From: Candidatus Zhuqueibacterota bacterium
GTDB lineage: Bacteria > Zhuqueibacterota > Zhuqueibacteria > Residuimicrobiales > JAFGEC01
Reading direction: 5' to 3'
DNA: 37,399 bases
NCBI GenBank assembly: GCA_016931775.1
Contig: JAFGEC010000212.1
Location: 1-37,399 of the forward strand
Shown: piece after piece, positions 27,983 to 37,012 of the stretch
Layout of the letters: each line of letters opens with the position of its first letter
Numbering within the stretch: the first letter of the stretch is position 1
Made by a program: the position numbers and the translations under genes
Notes under the pieces: model-generated
Database searches by the model: none
What the model saw: the letters and a program-made list of their open reading frames with translations, nothing else
Told to the model about the DNA's origin: nothing

Positions 27983-28953
27983 AAAAAGTAATTATTACAG
28001 GTATTACCGGCCAGGATGGATCGTATTTAACGGAATTTTTATTAGAAAAGGGATATGAAGTGCACGGTATTGTAAGAAGAGTCGCTTTGGAAGATCCGGC
28101 ACACAGGATGTGGCGTATCAATCACATGATCAAGGACATCCATCTTCATGCCGCGTCTCTGGAGAGCTTTCCGAGTATAGTTAAAGTCATCAATAAAATT
28201 CAACCGGATGAATGTTACCACCTGGCAGCGCAAAGTTTTGTCAGTTACTCATTCGAAGATGAATTCTCAACTATGAATACAAATATAAATGGAACACATT
28301 TTGTATTGGCAGCTCTACGTGAATTTTGTCCTGACTGTAAATTTTACTTTGCAGGTTCCAGTGAAATGTTCGGAAAAGTCAAGGAGGTGCCGCAAACAGA
28401 AAAAACCCAATTCCACCCCAGATCTCCCTATGGAATATCAAAGGTTGCCGGATTTCACCTGACACGGAATTATAGAGAAGGTTATAATTTTTTCGCCTGC
28501 AGTGGAATTTTATTTAATCATGAATCACCCCGTCGTGGCTATGAATTTGTAACAAGAAAAATCACCTCGCATGTGGCCAAAATCAAACTTGGTAAAACAA
28601 ATCAGCTTCGGCTTGGGAACCTTGATGCCAGACGAGACTGGGGACATGCAAAAGAATATGTTGGTGCCATGTGGCTCATGTTACAGCAGGAGCAGCCGGA
28701 TGATTATGTTGTGGCCACCGGAATTGTTCATAGTGTACGGGATTTTTGCAAAATCGCATTCGAATATGTCGGCCTTGATTTTAATGAATATGTCGTTGTT
28801 GATCCGCTCTATTTCCGTCCAGCCGAGGTAGAATTGCTGCAAGGAAATGCAGAAAAAATTGAAAAAATCGGTTGGAAAAATCAAATTAAATTCCAGGACC
28901 TCGTCAGAGAGATGGTTGATGTGGACCTCGAACGTGAAAGCCGACGTCATTAA
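27979..28953 (+). CDS. gmd: GDP-mannose 4,6-dehydratase
   Basis: 324 aa; ATG 27979 overlaps the GT2 stop by 4 bases. It is a short-chain dehydrogenase/reductase of the extended class: NAD(P)-binding GITGQDG (8-14), HLAAQSFV, SSEMFG (127-132, Glu129), SPYGISK (Tyr151, Lys155) and the Gmd-type LFNHESPRRGYEFVTRKI and DARRDWGHAKEYV stretches. The enzyme converts GDP-D-mannose to GDP-4-keto-6-deoxymannose, the precursor of GDP-fucose, GDP-rhamnose or GDP-perosamine. No second enzyme (reductase, epimerase or aminotransferase) is next to it, so the final sugar is undefined. The segment after the first strand (RRVALEDPAHRMWRINH) departs from the classical RRSSSFNTGRIDH form, so this is a somewhat diverged subfamily and a related GDP-sugar dehydratase remains possible. 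Confidence 0.88.
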   Translation: MKKVIITGITGQDGSYLTEFLLEKGYEVHGIVRRVALEDPAHRMWRINHMIKDIHLHAASLESFPSIVKVINKIQPDECYHLAAQSFVSYSFEDEFSTMNTNINGTHFVLAALREFCPDCKFYFAGSSEMFGKVKEVPQTEKTQFHPRSPYGISKVAGFHLTRNYREGYNFFACSGILFNHESPRRGYEFVTRKITSHVAKIKLGKTNQLRLGNLDARRDWGHAKEYVGAMWLMLQQEQPDDYVVATGIVHSVRDFCKIAFEYVGLDFNEYVVVDPLYFRPAEVELLQGNAEKIEKIGWKNQIKFQDLVREMVDVDLERESRRH

Positions 28954-28971
28954 AACCTGAATGAGTGTAAT

Positions 28972-29943
28972 ATGTCATTATTGCCATTCAAAACCAAAAA
29001 TATTAAAATAGGCTTGGCACTTGGTGAGGGCGCAGCCAGAGGATTAGCCCATATCGGCGTTCTCAATGTTTTGGTAAAGGCACAAGTTCCTATTAAAGTG
29101 ATAACAGGGACTTCCATGGGCGCTCTTATCGGCGGCCTTTTTGCAGCGGGTATACATCCTGAAAAAATGGAACATCTCGTCACAAAGGAAAGACTCAAAG
29201 TGCTGAGCAAAGTCTTCGTCCCGACGTTCCCCCGAGGTGGATTTTTTGACGGCAATCGTATTACGGAGTTGCTAGAATCTATTGTCGGCGCAATAAACAT
29301 TGAGGACCTTAAAATACCTTACGCCGCAATAGCCACTAATTTCGCCAATGGTGAAGAGGTTATTCTTCGGAAAGGCCCATTAACCCATGCCATCAGAGCC
29401 AGTTCATCAATACCGGGAATTTTTAATCCTGTAAATGCGGACAATCATATATTGTGTGATGGGGCGCTTACCAATCCTGTACCCGTTGATGTTTGCCGGA
29501 AACTGGGAGCAGACAAAGTTATTGCCGTAAATGTTAATCCACGCCTGGATCTTTCGGGCAAAAAACCTGCTATACGTACCGTAACCGAAAATATAAAAAA
29601 GGACAAAGCTGATAATGAAAGCTGGGACCAAATGCTGCTTTCGCTTGTAAAACATATCGACAAATCCGGTGAAATTACAGACAAAGTAACCAAATGGATA
29701 AAGCCCCTGGCTAAGGAGCATCCGAAAATATCCATCGGCATCATCGATGCAATAACACAGGCGTTCAGTATTATGTATGCCCAGAGTGTCAACTATACGA
29801 ACAAATCATGCGTTCCGGATGTATTGTTACAGCCCGATACCAAAAACTTTTACCTCATGGATTTTGATAAAGCAGAAGAGCTCATAGAAATCGGGCAAAA
29901 CTGTGCCTTGGCACAAATAAAAAATATTATTAAAATGTCCTGA
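28972..29943 (+). CDS. Patatin-like phospholipase (RssA/NTE type)
   Basis: 323 aa; ATG 28972, 18 bases after gmd. Near the N-terminus is the oxyanion-hole motif GEGAARGLAHIGVL (18-31). The nucleophile elbow is GTSMG (Ser48), and the DGA motif supplies the second catalytic residue (Asp163); together these form the Ser-Asp dyad of patatins. No signal peptide or membrane helix is visible, so it is probably cytosolic, as for bacterial RssA-like proteins. The family hydrolyses acyl esters of phospholipids or lysophospholipids. The C-terminal part (about 190-323) is not a recognised extra domain. Position in the GT2-gmd unit suggests co-expression with envelope glycan synthesis, but a functional link is inference. 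Confidence 0.88.
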   Translation: MSLLPFKTKNIKIGLALGEGAARGLAHIGVLNVLVKAQVPIKVITGTSMGALIGGLFAAGIHPEKMEHLVTKERLKVLSKVFVPTFPRGGFFDGNRITELLESIVGAINIEDLKIPYAAIATNFANGEEVILRKGPLTHAIRASSSIPGIFNPVNADNHILCDGALTNPVPVDVCRKLGADKVIAVNVNPRLDLSGKKPAIRTVTENIKKDKADNESWDQMLLSLVKHIDKSGEITDKVTKWIKPLAKEHPKISIGIIDAITQAFSIMYAQSVNYTNKSCVPDVLLQPDTKNFYLMDFDKAEELIEIGQNCALAQIKNIIKMS

Positions 29944-30042
29944 CTTTACAGAATCAGGATACCAATATCCGGAAGTGTCATCAAATCGATACCGGTTACA
30001 GAGCTTACGTTTTCATATTGCTCATTGTATCTTGAGGTCAAA

Positions 30043-31851
30043 GTGACGAAATATTTGCAATATTTTTCCCTCGCCTTTACAATAACAACTGTTTCCTCTT
30101 TCGGCTTAACTCCAGAACGCTCTATTTCCTATCTTCCCTCCGCAAACGGTTTATGTCTTATATCCTTTAATCTTAAGAACAAATCAGCAGATACGTTTAT
30201 GCCTCACATTACGGATGCGCGTGACGTTGAATTCCTCACACCCAATCTATTAAAATCAAGCGGGTGCATATTGACGATTCAAGATACGGAGATCAATCTG
30301 GCCAAGTTCCCGATCACTTTTGTCGATTATATTGATGGAACGGGAATCATTCGAATCGATTACAAAGCAAAAAAACTAGAGGTCCACTCATATATTTGGT
30401 CACCTATGACGATAAAAAACAAGGTGGCGATTTTTCTTTACCATATCATTGACGGATCAGCCTGGAACCTGAGACCATCCGATGTAAAACCCGGCTTCGA
30501 GGGCTTAACACCGCAATTTGAAAAAATTGCCATGATGCAAATGGACGGGAAAGGATTTTGGGTCGGTCTCGCCGTTATCTATATACCAGGCATCCTGCAG
30601 GAAACTCTCCAACAATTGGAGAAAGAACTATCTAATGCCAAACCAAAATTATTGCTGGAAGCCGAACAAAGATGGTGGCAACATTGGCATAGCAGCGGTT
30701 CCATCCCCTCATCTGTTTATGGAAGTCGGTACAAAACACTCCTACAATCTCTGGCCTTTATTAAAATGGCCCAGTGTCAGGAGCCGGGTCCCGGCCGTGG
30801 TCAAATCGTGAAGAATTTATCCCCCGAGTTCGACAGTGCCGCTATGACCAGAGACATGGCATTCTCCATTCTGGCGCTCTGTCGTACCGGACATTTTGCC
30901 GAAGCAAAGGCCGCTCTTTCATTTTTATTGACTGCACAAGCGGGAATTTTCAGATCGAATCAATACAGTATAAAAAAATGGGGTTCAAAATCTCCATATC
31001 TTATCTCTTTGGCTTCATATACCGGAATGGGATTTGAAAAAGCAGAAATACAAAACAATAGCCCTATCATTTATTTTGATAGTTTCGGATTATTTTTATG
31101 GGCGATGACCGAATATGTAAAGCACAGCTCGGATTTAGATTTTGCTTCGAACCATTGGCCGAACATACAAAAATTCATTATTACGCCAATGCTGGACGCT
31201 ATTGATGAAACGGGGCTAATAAAACAGGATTCCGGATGGCTTAATACGCCTATGCCGGGGGAACATTTTTGTTATACGTCATTAAGTGCCTTTAAGGGTT
31301 TGAACAGCGCTGCCGTGTTAGCGTATTCGATTCATCAGGACGAAAGAGCGATACTCTATACAAAAAAAGCGGCAGAATTGAGGACCGCTATCCTGACGAA
31401 ACTCACTGTGGGAAAATCAATACTTTTATCTCGTAGTTTGGAGGTTAAACAATACCCGAATTTTTTAGACGGATCAACTGTGGATGCGATTAACTGGGAG
31501 ATCGTTTCTCCTTATTGGAAAACCGCTTCCTCCATCAGCAAAGCTCTTGATGTATTTTTACGCCCGGGAAATGCACCCAGAGGATTTGTCCAATACTATA
31601 AAAACGACAATCAATTATATCACGAAAATCCGTTTGTCACTCTGAGAGCTGTATCCGCTCTTTATACAATGCAAGAGGAGGAAAGAGCGGACCAGATATT
31701 GGAATATATGACCCACATTACAATGAAAAATGCCGGAATGATCCCATCATTTCTTACGGTTGAAAATATGTATTTTATCGAACCATATCCTGTAATCGGC
31801 ACAGGAGCCGCCGCAATGATATTAGCAATTTTGAAAAGTGTACAAAAATAA
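30043..31851 (+). CDS. Secreted six-hairpin-glycosidase-like protein (GH15-like)
   Basis: 602 aa from GTG 30043, chosen because GAGG lies 5 bases upstream and a signal-peptide-like start follows (TKYLQYFSLAFTITTVSSFG). The frame is open back to a TTG at 30025. The N-terminal part (about 25-200) looks like a beta-sandwich domain. The rest is alpha-helical, with MTRDMAFSILALCRTGHFAEAKAAL, which resembles the GH15/amylo-glucosidase (alpha/alpha)6-barrel pattern, and SGWLNTP, WEIVSPYW and HENPFVTLRAVSALY. I could not place catalytic acids with certainty, so the substrate is open and even catalytic activity is unproven. It starts 100 bases after the patatin gene and ends 14 bases before the tricorn gene. 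Alternative: another six-hairpin glycosidase family such as a rhamnosidase-like or debranching-type enzyme. Confidence 0.55.
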   Translation: MTKYLQYFSLAFTITTVSSFGLTPERSISYLPSANGLCLISFNLKNKSADTFMPHITDARDVEFLTPNLLKSSGCILTIQDTEINLAKFPITFVDYIDGTGIIRIDYKAKKLEVHSYIWSPMTIKNKVAIFLYHIIDGSAWNLRPSDVKPGFEGLTPQFEKIAMMQMDGKGFWVGLAVIYIPGILQETLQQLEKELSNAKPKLLLEAEQRWWQHWHSSGSIPSSVYGSRYKTLLQSLAFIKMAQCQEPGPGRGQIVKNLSPEFDSAAMTRDMAFSILALCRTGHFAEAKAALSFLLTAQAGIFRSNQYSIKKWGSKSPYLISLASYTGMGFEKAEIQNNSPIIYFDSFGLFLWAMTEYVKHSSDLDFASNHWPNIQKFIITPMLDAIDETGLIKQDSGWLNTPMPGEHFCYTSLSAFKGLNSAAVLAYSIHQDERAILYTKKAAELRTAILTKLTVGKSILLSRSLEVKQYPNFLDGSTVDAINWEIVSPYWKTASSISKALDVFLRPGNAPRGFVQYYKNDNQLYHENPFVTLRAVSALYTMQEEERADQILEYMTHITMKNAGMIPSFLTVENMYFIEPYPVIGTGAAAMILAILKSVQK

Positions 31852-31865
31852 AAAAGGACATCATA

Positions 31866-34800
31866 ATGCGTGTACTATATCTCATACTGCTTTCGAGTAT
31901 TGTTTCCTTTTCAGAACAATCTATTCAAATGGCACATTATCCCGCTCCTTCGCCTGATGCCGGCCAAATAGTTTTTTGTTATCAAGGCGATTTGTGGATC
32001 GTGCCGATTACAGGAGGAACGGCACAACGGCTCACAGTGCACGAAGCGATTGAACAATATCCCATCTGGTCACCGGACGGGAAAGAAATTGCCTTTTCAT
32101 CGGACCGCTTTGGTAATACGGATATTTTTATTATGCCTATTTTAGGGGGTGAACCGCAAAGATTAACTTTCTTTTCATCCGATGATCGTTTGTGCGATTG
32201 GTCGGCTGATGGGCACACAATTTATTTCACATCAAAACGGGACTTTTTCTACCACAGGTTGCCCGTAATGTACTATATGGACAAACAGTCAGGCGGAACA
32301 CCACGGAAATTAATACCTGCATATATCAATCATGGCAAAATCTCACCCAGCGGTCAATATTTTGTTTCTACAAGAGGTAACGAATCATGGTATCGTAAAC
32401 ATTACCGCGGCAGCAGTTCGTGTGATATATGGTTGTATAATTTTAACGAAAACACCTTCGCCAGACTCACCGAACACGACGGTAACGACTGGACACCAAT
32501 ATGGTCACCGGATGAAAAACTTGTTTATTATGTCACGGACATGGGTGATGATACATTTAATCTGTGGGAGATGAATATAGACGGCAGCGGGAAAAAGCAA
32601 TTAACCTTTCATAAAAACGACGGCGTACGCTACCCATCCATTTCACGAGACGGCCGGGTGATTTGTTATGAACGAGCCGCCGATATATGGGTTTATTATC
32701 CGAACACAGGTGAGAATAAAATGATTCATATCAACACACCATCAGATTATAAAAACAACCTTGTTGAAAACAAAACCTTTACCGAGGATGCGACTGAAAT
32801 GACAATATCAGGGGACGGGAAAAAATTTGCTTCAATAATTAGAGGCGAGGTTTTTATCACTGAAATAAAAGACAAGGGCGAAAAAACCGTACGATTAACC
32901 CAGACAACAGCACGTGAATGTGAACTGTGCTGGGCACCAAAGGGAGACACGCTGTTATACACATCCGACCGGAAGGGCCAAAAGGATATTTATATGATGG
33001 TGCCTGCCGATACATCCATTGAGATGATCTGGAATCTTAATTTTCAGGAAAAAGTACTGTTCTCCACAAAAGAGAATGAATCGAGGCCGAAATTTTCACC
33101 TGACGGAAAAAAAATCGCATATATCAGAGGAAAAGGCGATCTGGTTGTCGCCGATGTGAACGGAAAAAATGACAACGTGATTTTAGAGGGATGGTCGCCA
33201 CCCCAGTTCGTCTGGGCACCCGACAGCAAATGGCTCGCATTCAGCCGTGAAGATGATGAATACAACAATGATTTGTTTATTATACCGGCTCAAGGCGGTA
33301 CGCCGATCAATGTCAGCCGGCATCCTGATGAAGATTTAACGCCGTTCTGGTCACAGGACGGTAAAAAACTGGTATGGGCGTCGCGCCGGAACGGCGATAG
33401 TTTTGATTTATGGCAGGTTTACCTGCAAAAAAATGACGCCAGAAAAACCGAAGAGGAATGGGAACGGGAAGAAAAGGAAGCACCGGATGATAAAAAAGTA
33501 AACAAAACGCCGGTCACAGTTAAAATTGACCTGCCTGATGTTCATAAACAGCAAACACGATTGACCTCTCTGCCCGGGTCTGAAAGCGTACCGGTTACAA
33601 GCCCGGACGGCAAGTTCGTTTATTTTTCAGCGGCGGGAGACGGCAAGCGGGAATTGTTTAAAATCAAACGCGATGGTAAAGACCTCCAAAGGTTAACCAC
33701 CGACGGAGCCGCTCCAACATTTATTCAGATAAGCGGGGATGGAAAAACCATTTATTATCTCAGCAAGGGTAAAATTCACTCCATATCAAATGAAGGTAAG
33801 GACATAAAAAATCTCGCCTTTAAAGCAAAAATGCAAATTGATTACCGGGCAGAAAGGGCACAAAAATTCGATGAATCGTGGATGATTCTATATGATAATT
33901 TTTACGATGCCGATTTCCACGGTGTGGATTGGAAAAAAATGAAACAAAAATACCGTCCATGGGCATTGGACGCAGCAACAATTTGGGATTTTAATTACGT
34001 GATCTCCCTAATGCTGGGAGAATTAAACGCCTCCCATCTGGGTATAAACGGACCCTCAGACGGCCCTCAAGTTTCCACGGGCATGCTCGGATTACGATTC
34101 GATGAGTCATACAACGGAACAGGAATGCGGGTGGAAAGCGTTATTCCCAATTCTCCATGTGATTATCCTGATTCAAAAATATCGCCCCAGGAAATTCTCC
34201 TCCGCATCGATAATGAACCACTCACGTCGCAGACCAATATTTACCAACTTTTAAATGATAAAGTCGGCGAACAGATCCAATTACTGGTTCAAGACAAAGT
34301 CGGAGACACTCGAACTGTTGTGGTCAAACCGGTCAATTACAACCAGTTTGTAGATTTGGAATATGACCGCTGGGTGCAGGAAAAACGTGACAATGTCGAT
34401 CGACTGTCAAACAGTAAATTGGCTTATCTTCATATCCGTGGTATGGGAATGCCGAATGTAGAAAAATTCGAAATGGAGCTTTACTCCGAAGCCCACGGTA
34501 AGGATGCCATGATTATCGACGTCCGCAATAATGGGGGCGGCTGGGTCACTGACTATTTGCTCGCTATTCTGGCAGTCAAACCCCATGCATGGACAGTGCC
34601 TCGCGACGGCGGTAAGGGCTACCCCCAAAACCGGCTGCCGCTTTATTATTGGAGCAAACCTGTTGTTGTGATGTGTAACGAATGGTCGTTCAGCAATGCT
34701 GAAATATTTTCCCACGCCATAAAAGGCCTGCAGCGCGGTCAGATCGTGGGGGCACCAACAGGAGGATTGGTCATCAGCACCGGTGCCGCCACGTTGATCG

Positions 34801-34982
34801 ATGGGGCAACATTTCGAATACCCGGAAGAGGATGGTACGCAGCATATTCCGGACTTGATATGGAAAATAACGGCTGTATTCCTCACCATATTGTTTGGGA
34901 CCTCCCCGGTGATACTGCAAGAGGAATCGACCGGCAACTGGACAAGGCCGTAAAAGTGTTAATGGAGGAATTGGAAAGATAG
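31866..34982 (+). CDS. Tricorn-type protease (S41 family) with signal peptide
   Basis: 1038 aa; ATG 31866 with AAAAGGA upstream. A short signal peptide (MRVLYLILLSSIVSFSEQS) points to a periplasmic or extracellular protein. Two beta-propeller regions (about 25-320 and 320-640) contain TolB/WD-type repeats such as YPIWSPDGKEIAFSSDR, TPIWSPDEKLVYYVTD and PKFSPDGKKIAYIRG. A PDZ domain (about 745-835) precedes the S41 core. Expected catalytic residues: His724 (GELNASH), Ser943 (NEWSFSNAE) and Glu1000 (ENNGCIP). The residue after the serine, Asp in archaeal tricorn, is Asn944 here. Tricorn proteases cleave oligopeptides threaded through the propellers. A 14-base gap to the upstream gene indicates an operon. 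Confidence 0.9.
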   Translation: MRVLYLILLSSIVSFSEQSIQMAHYPAPSPDAGQIVFCYQGDLWIVPITGGTAQRLTVHEAIEQYPIWSPDGKEIAFSSDRFGNTDIFIMPILGGEPQRLTFFSSDDRLCDWSADGHTIYFTSKRDFFYHRLPVMYYMDKQSGGTPRKLIPAYINHGKISPSGQYFVSTRGNESWYRKHYRGSSSCDIWLYNFNENTFARLTEHDGNDWTPIWSPDEKLVYYVTDMGDDTFNLWEMNIDGSGKKQLTFHKNDGVRYPSISRDGRVICYERAADIWVYYPNTGENKMIHINTPSDYKNNLVENKTFTEDATEMTISGDGKKFASIIRGEVFITEIKDKGEKTVRLTQTTARECELCWAPKGDTLLYTSDRKGQKDIYMMVPADTSIEMIWNLNFQEKVLFSTKENESRPKFSPDGKKIAYIRGKGDLVVADVNGKNDNVILEGWSPPQFVWAPDSKWLAFSREDDEYNNDLFIIPAQGGTPINVSRHPDEDLTPFWSQDGKKLVWASRRNGDSFDLWQVYLQKNDARKTEEEWEREEKEAPDDKKVNKTPVTVKIDLPDVHKQQTRLTSLPGSESVPVTSPDGKFVYFSAAGDGKRELFKIKRDGKDLQRLTTDGAAPTFIQISGDGKTIYYLSKGKIHSISNEGKDIKNLAFKAKMQIDYRAERAQKFDESWMILYDNFYDADFHGVDWKKMKQKYRPWALDAATIWDFNYVISLMLGELNASHLGINGPSDGPQVSTGMLGLRFDESYNGTGMRVESVIPNSPCDYPDSKISPQEILLRIDNEPLTSQTNIYQLLNDKVGEQIQLLVQDKVGDTRTVVVKPVNYNQFVDLEYDRWVQEKRDNVDRLSNSKLAYLHIRGMGMPNVEKFEMELYSEAHGKDAMIIDVRNNGGGWVTDYLLAILAVKPHAWTVPRDGGKGYPQNRLPLYYWSKPVVVMCNEWSFSNAEIFSHAIKGLQRGQIVGAPTGGLVISTGAATLIDGATFRIPGRGWYAAYSGLDMENNGCIPHHIVWDLPGDTARGIDRQLDKAVKVLMEELER

Positions 34983-35105
34983 GGATTGAATAGTACAGGT
35001 GGGCTTGATTCTGCCCCGAATGCAGAAAAAACCTGATCGGACAAACGCGGCGTTTTCTACACGACGATCAGCAACACTCTGAAACATACAGGGGAAAAGC
35101 CCGTT
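34983..35105. other. Short gap between convergent genes
   Basis: Contains a minus-strand terminator (35026-35071). A small stem (TTCTGC/GCAGAA at 35009-35027) is not followed by T on the plus strand, so no clear terminator for the tricorn gene is seen. Confidence 0.5.
35026..35071 (-). terminator. Probable terminator of the IorA-like gene
   Basis: Outer stem CTGATCG/CGATCAG (7 bp) encloses an inner AAACG/CGTTT hairpin. On the minus strand it is followed by GTTTTTT. It lies about 35 bases after the 35106 stop codon. Confidence 0.65.
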
Positions 35106-36269
35106 TCAGCGCATGGCAAATTCCACCACAACAATCATTAATCCCGCTGATGTATTGGCATATTCCAACGCATCCCTGACTTCTCCTTGGTTTTGCCCGT
35201 CGTGAATATATAAAATTTTATCGTTAAAACCTGCCAACACCGTTGCCAATAAATTCGAAGGAACAGGCTGACCGCCTGTCGTTTGGGCGGAATGGTTATT
35301 TAAAATCAATATCTTGATGGGCGCTTGACGATGCATGGCTTCCAGCAATCCCAGATGGCCGGCTGCAACGAATGAAAAATCTCCGCTAATTGCCCAGACA
35401 TTATCATATCCCGCTAAACTGGCACCTATAGCCAACGGTACACTCCCACCCATATAGGTGCAAATATCAACACAGTTAAACGGCGGAAAAGCAAATAAAG
35501 TGGATATACCGGTATCTGCGGTGACCACACCCATATTATTGTACAATTTGCCAAACACCTCAAATAAAGGCCGATACATTTCGACAATTGGCCGCCATTG
35601 CTCAGGTACGGCCTGGGGGATTTGTGGCAATTCCGGTTTTGCCAGAGACCGCCAATTTTTGCCGCTGATTTTTTTCTGGAAAATATTATATTGATACGTC
35701 GCCAGCAGCGGACAAACAATCTGTTGTAGGACATTTCGTTCCCATTTAGGCGCTGTACCCGGATCGGTTATATCATGTGTTGATTCCATCTTATCGAGGG
35801 ATTCCGAATCGCATACGGCGACAACGGGGAGCTGTTTTTTCTCGGACTCCAAGATAGCATTCACCACCTTGTTATGTATATCACTTCCGTTAAGATCAAA
35901 TACAGGGATTTTCATACCTTGCAGGATGGGTGACAGTTTGAGGATACAATCCGAGTGAATACCTTGATAATCTTCCGGTACGATAATTAACAATCCGGCA
36001 GTTGTGCCGGCGATTAAAGCATCCATAAGACTGTTCATTGCTTTAACGAATCCGTGCGCTTTCATCGTGGTGGCCGCACGTATGCCGGTTAATGCAGCAC
36101 CGTGGGCAACTGAAAAAGCAACCTCTTCATGAAAGGAAAAAACACCACCTTTTTTCGGCATCCAGGCATCAAAAATTTGTGTGGCGCCGAATCCGGGTAC
36201 AGATGTAAATACTTTTACACCGGCATCTGCCAATGCACGTGCAAAAATCTCAGAGCGTTTGAGTTTCAT
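35106..36269 (-). CDS. Thiamine-pyrophosphate enzyme, stand-alone IorA-like (2-oxoacid oxidoreductase/decarboxylase)
   Basis: 387 aa from ATG 36269; AAAGGAG ends 4 bases upstream (a second ATG at 36272 is directly in front). The open frame runs to 36434, but that extension is basic and unlike protein of this family. N-terminal Pyr domain: ARALADAGVKVFTSVPGFG, FHEEVAFSVAHGAALTGIRAATTMK. C-terminal TPP-binding domain: ADTGISTLFAFPPFNCVD, MGGSVPLAIGASLAG, and the GDFSF ... NN cofactor motif (296-300, 324-325) followed by TTGGQPVPS. This matches the alpha subunit of indolepyruvate:ferredoxin oxidoreductase (IorA), but the protein is much shorter and has no ferredoxin domain or Cys clusters. No IorB-like gene is nearby. 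It may act as a non-oxidative decarboxylase or use a distant partner. Confidence 0.75.
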   Translation of the reverse strand: MKLKRSEIFARALADAGVKVFTSVPGFGATQIFDAWMPKKGGVFSFHEEVAFSVAHGAALTGIRAATTMKAHGFVKAMNSLMDALIAGTTAGLLIIVPEDYQGIHSDCILKLSPILQGMKIPVFDLNGSDIHNKVVNAILESEKKQLPVVAVCDSESLDKMESTHDITDPGTAPKWERNVLQQIVCPLLATYQYNIFQKKISGKNWRSLAKPELPQIPQAVPEQWRPIVEMYRPLFEVFGKLYNNMGVVTADTGISTLFAFPPFNCVDICTYMGGSVPLAIGASLAGYDNVWAISGDFSFVAAGHLGLLEAMHRQAPIKILILNNHSAQTTGGQPVPSNLLATVLAGFNDKILYIHDGQNQGEVRDALEYANTSAGLMIVVVEFAMR

Positions 36270-36417
36270 CATTCTCCTTTCGCAACGTAAACAACAATCC
36301 CGGCCACGTCTCATCCGCCGAGCACCCCTTGTAATCCACCAATCGACACGCCTCGAGTCGACGGATGCCCTCACTGGCGTCCTCCGGCTTCCAGTGAACG
36401 AAATGCAAAGTATACAT
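36250..36417 (-). CDS. Small 55-aa ORF overlapping the IorA-like gene, function unknown
   Basis: An ATG at 36417 has GAGG 4 bases upstream. The product begins MYTLHFVHWKPEDASEGI, contains WPGLLFTLRKE and stops at 36250, overlapping the start of the next gene by 20 bases in another frame; the layout suits translational coupling. The N-terminus (HFVHWKPEDA...L) is faintly like the start of a family of small proteins beginning with a LHVHW-type strand, but the similarity is from memory and weak. The segment is richer in G+C than its surroundings. Alternatively it is a remnant of a longer gene or a leader peptide. The competing frame of the 36434 extension is less protein-like. Confidence 0.4.
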   Translation of the reverse strand: MYTLHFVHWKPEDASEGIRRLEACRLVDYKGCSADETWPGLLFTLRKENDETQTL

Positions 36418-36522
36418 GACACCTCAATCAGCACATCTTTTCTTTTTCCATTCCGCTATAACAATCGGACTCGTCTCAATTTGACTGAATGTTATTTCCC
36501 CAATAACTAAAAATACTCTAAA

Positions 36523-36810
36523 TTAATTCGGTATCCATATGGTCTTAGCTGCAACAACCTCTGCATCACCGGGCAAATTTAACTGTTGGGAACTTTTGGT
36601 AAAAAAAGTCAATCCTTTATAATTGGTCAAATACTGAAAATTGGTCGTAAACACGCCTCCGGTGGTAAAGACAATCAGCGGACTTTTTTGTTTGGACAAA
36701 ATGATTTCAAAATCCCGCGGTTCAACGCGTATAATAGATCCCGCTGCCTTTATGGCGTTGGCAATGGCAGCAGCTGCTGCAGCACCACCAGCGACAGCTC
36801 CGTTACTCAT
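36523..36810 (-). CDS. Small conserved-looking hypothetical protein, 95 aa
   Basis: 95 aa from ATG 36810, chosen because AAAAAGGAG lies 7 bases upstream; the frame is open further upstream without such a site. Residues 2-25 are Ala/Gly-rich (SNGAVAGGAAAAAAIANAIK) and could form a helix or short membrane segment. The remainder alternates beta-type stretches: IIRVEPRDFEIILSK, PLIVFTTGGVF, YQYLT-like FQYLTNYKGLTFFTKS, and a final AEVVAAKTIWIPN. There is no typical signal peptide cleavage site. I do not recognise a family. It lies on the same strand as, and upstream of, the 55-aa ORF and the IorA-like gene, with a 105-base gap and no terminator, so co-transcription is possible. Confidence 0.7.
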   Translation of the reverse strand: MSNGAVAGGAAAAAAIANAIKAAGSIIRVEPRDFEIILSKQKSPLIVFTTGGVFTTNFQYLTNYKGLTFFTKSSQQLNLPGDAEVVAAKTIWIPN

Positions 36811-37012
36811 GTTTTTCTCCTTTTTAATATTGTTACCTCGATTCTGGGTAATCACTCAATCCGTTATAAACGAGTGTGATGGACAATCCTTCACAAAAAT
36901 GGGTGTATATACCGGTTCGTCATTCACCCCCAAGGGCGACACAACAAATCTTTTTTTCATTTAGCATTTGCCACATTGCGGAATAATTTCTATTCACGGT
37001 ACCATCAACGTT

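Noticed and set aside
36273-36434. N-terminal extension of the IorA-like protein
   Set aside because: The added residues are Arg/Cys-rich and unlike the family. A ribosome site directly precedes the internal ATG, and another frame in this stretch looks more protein-like.
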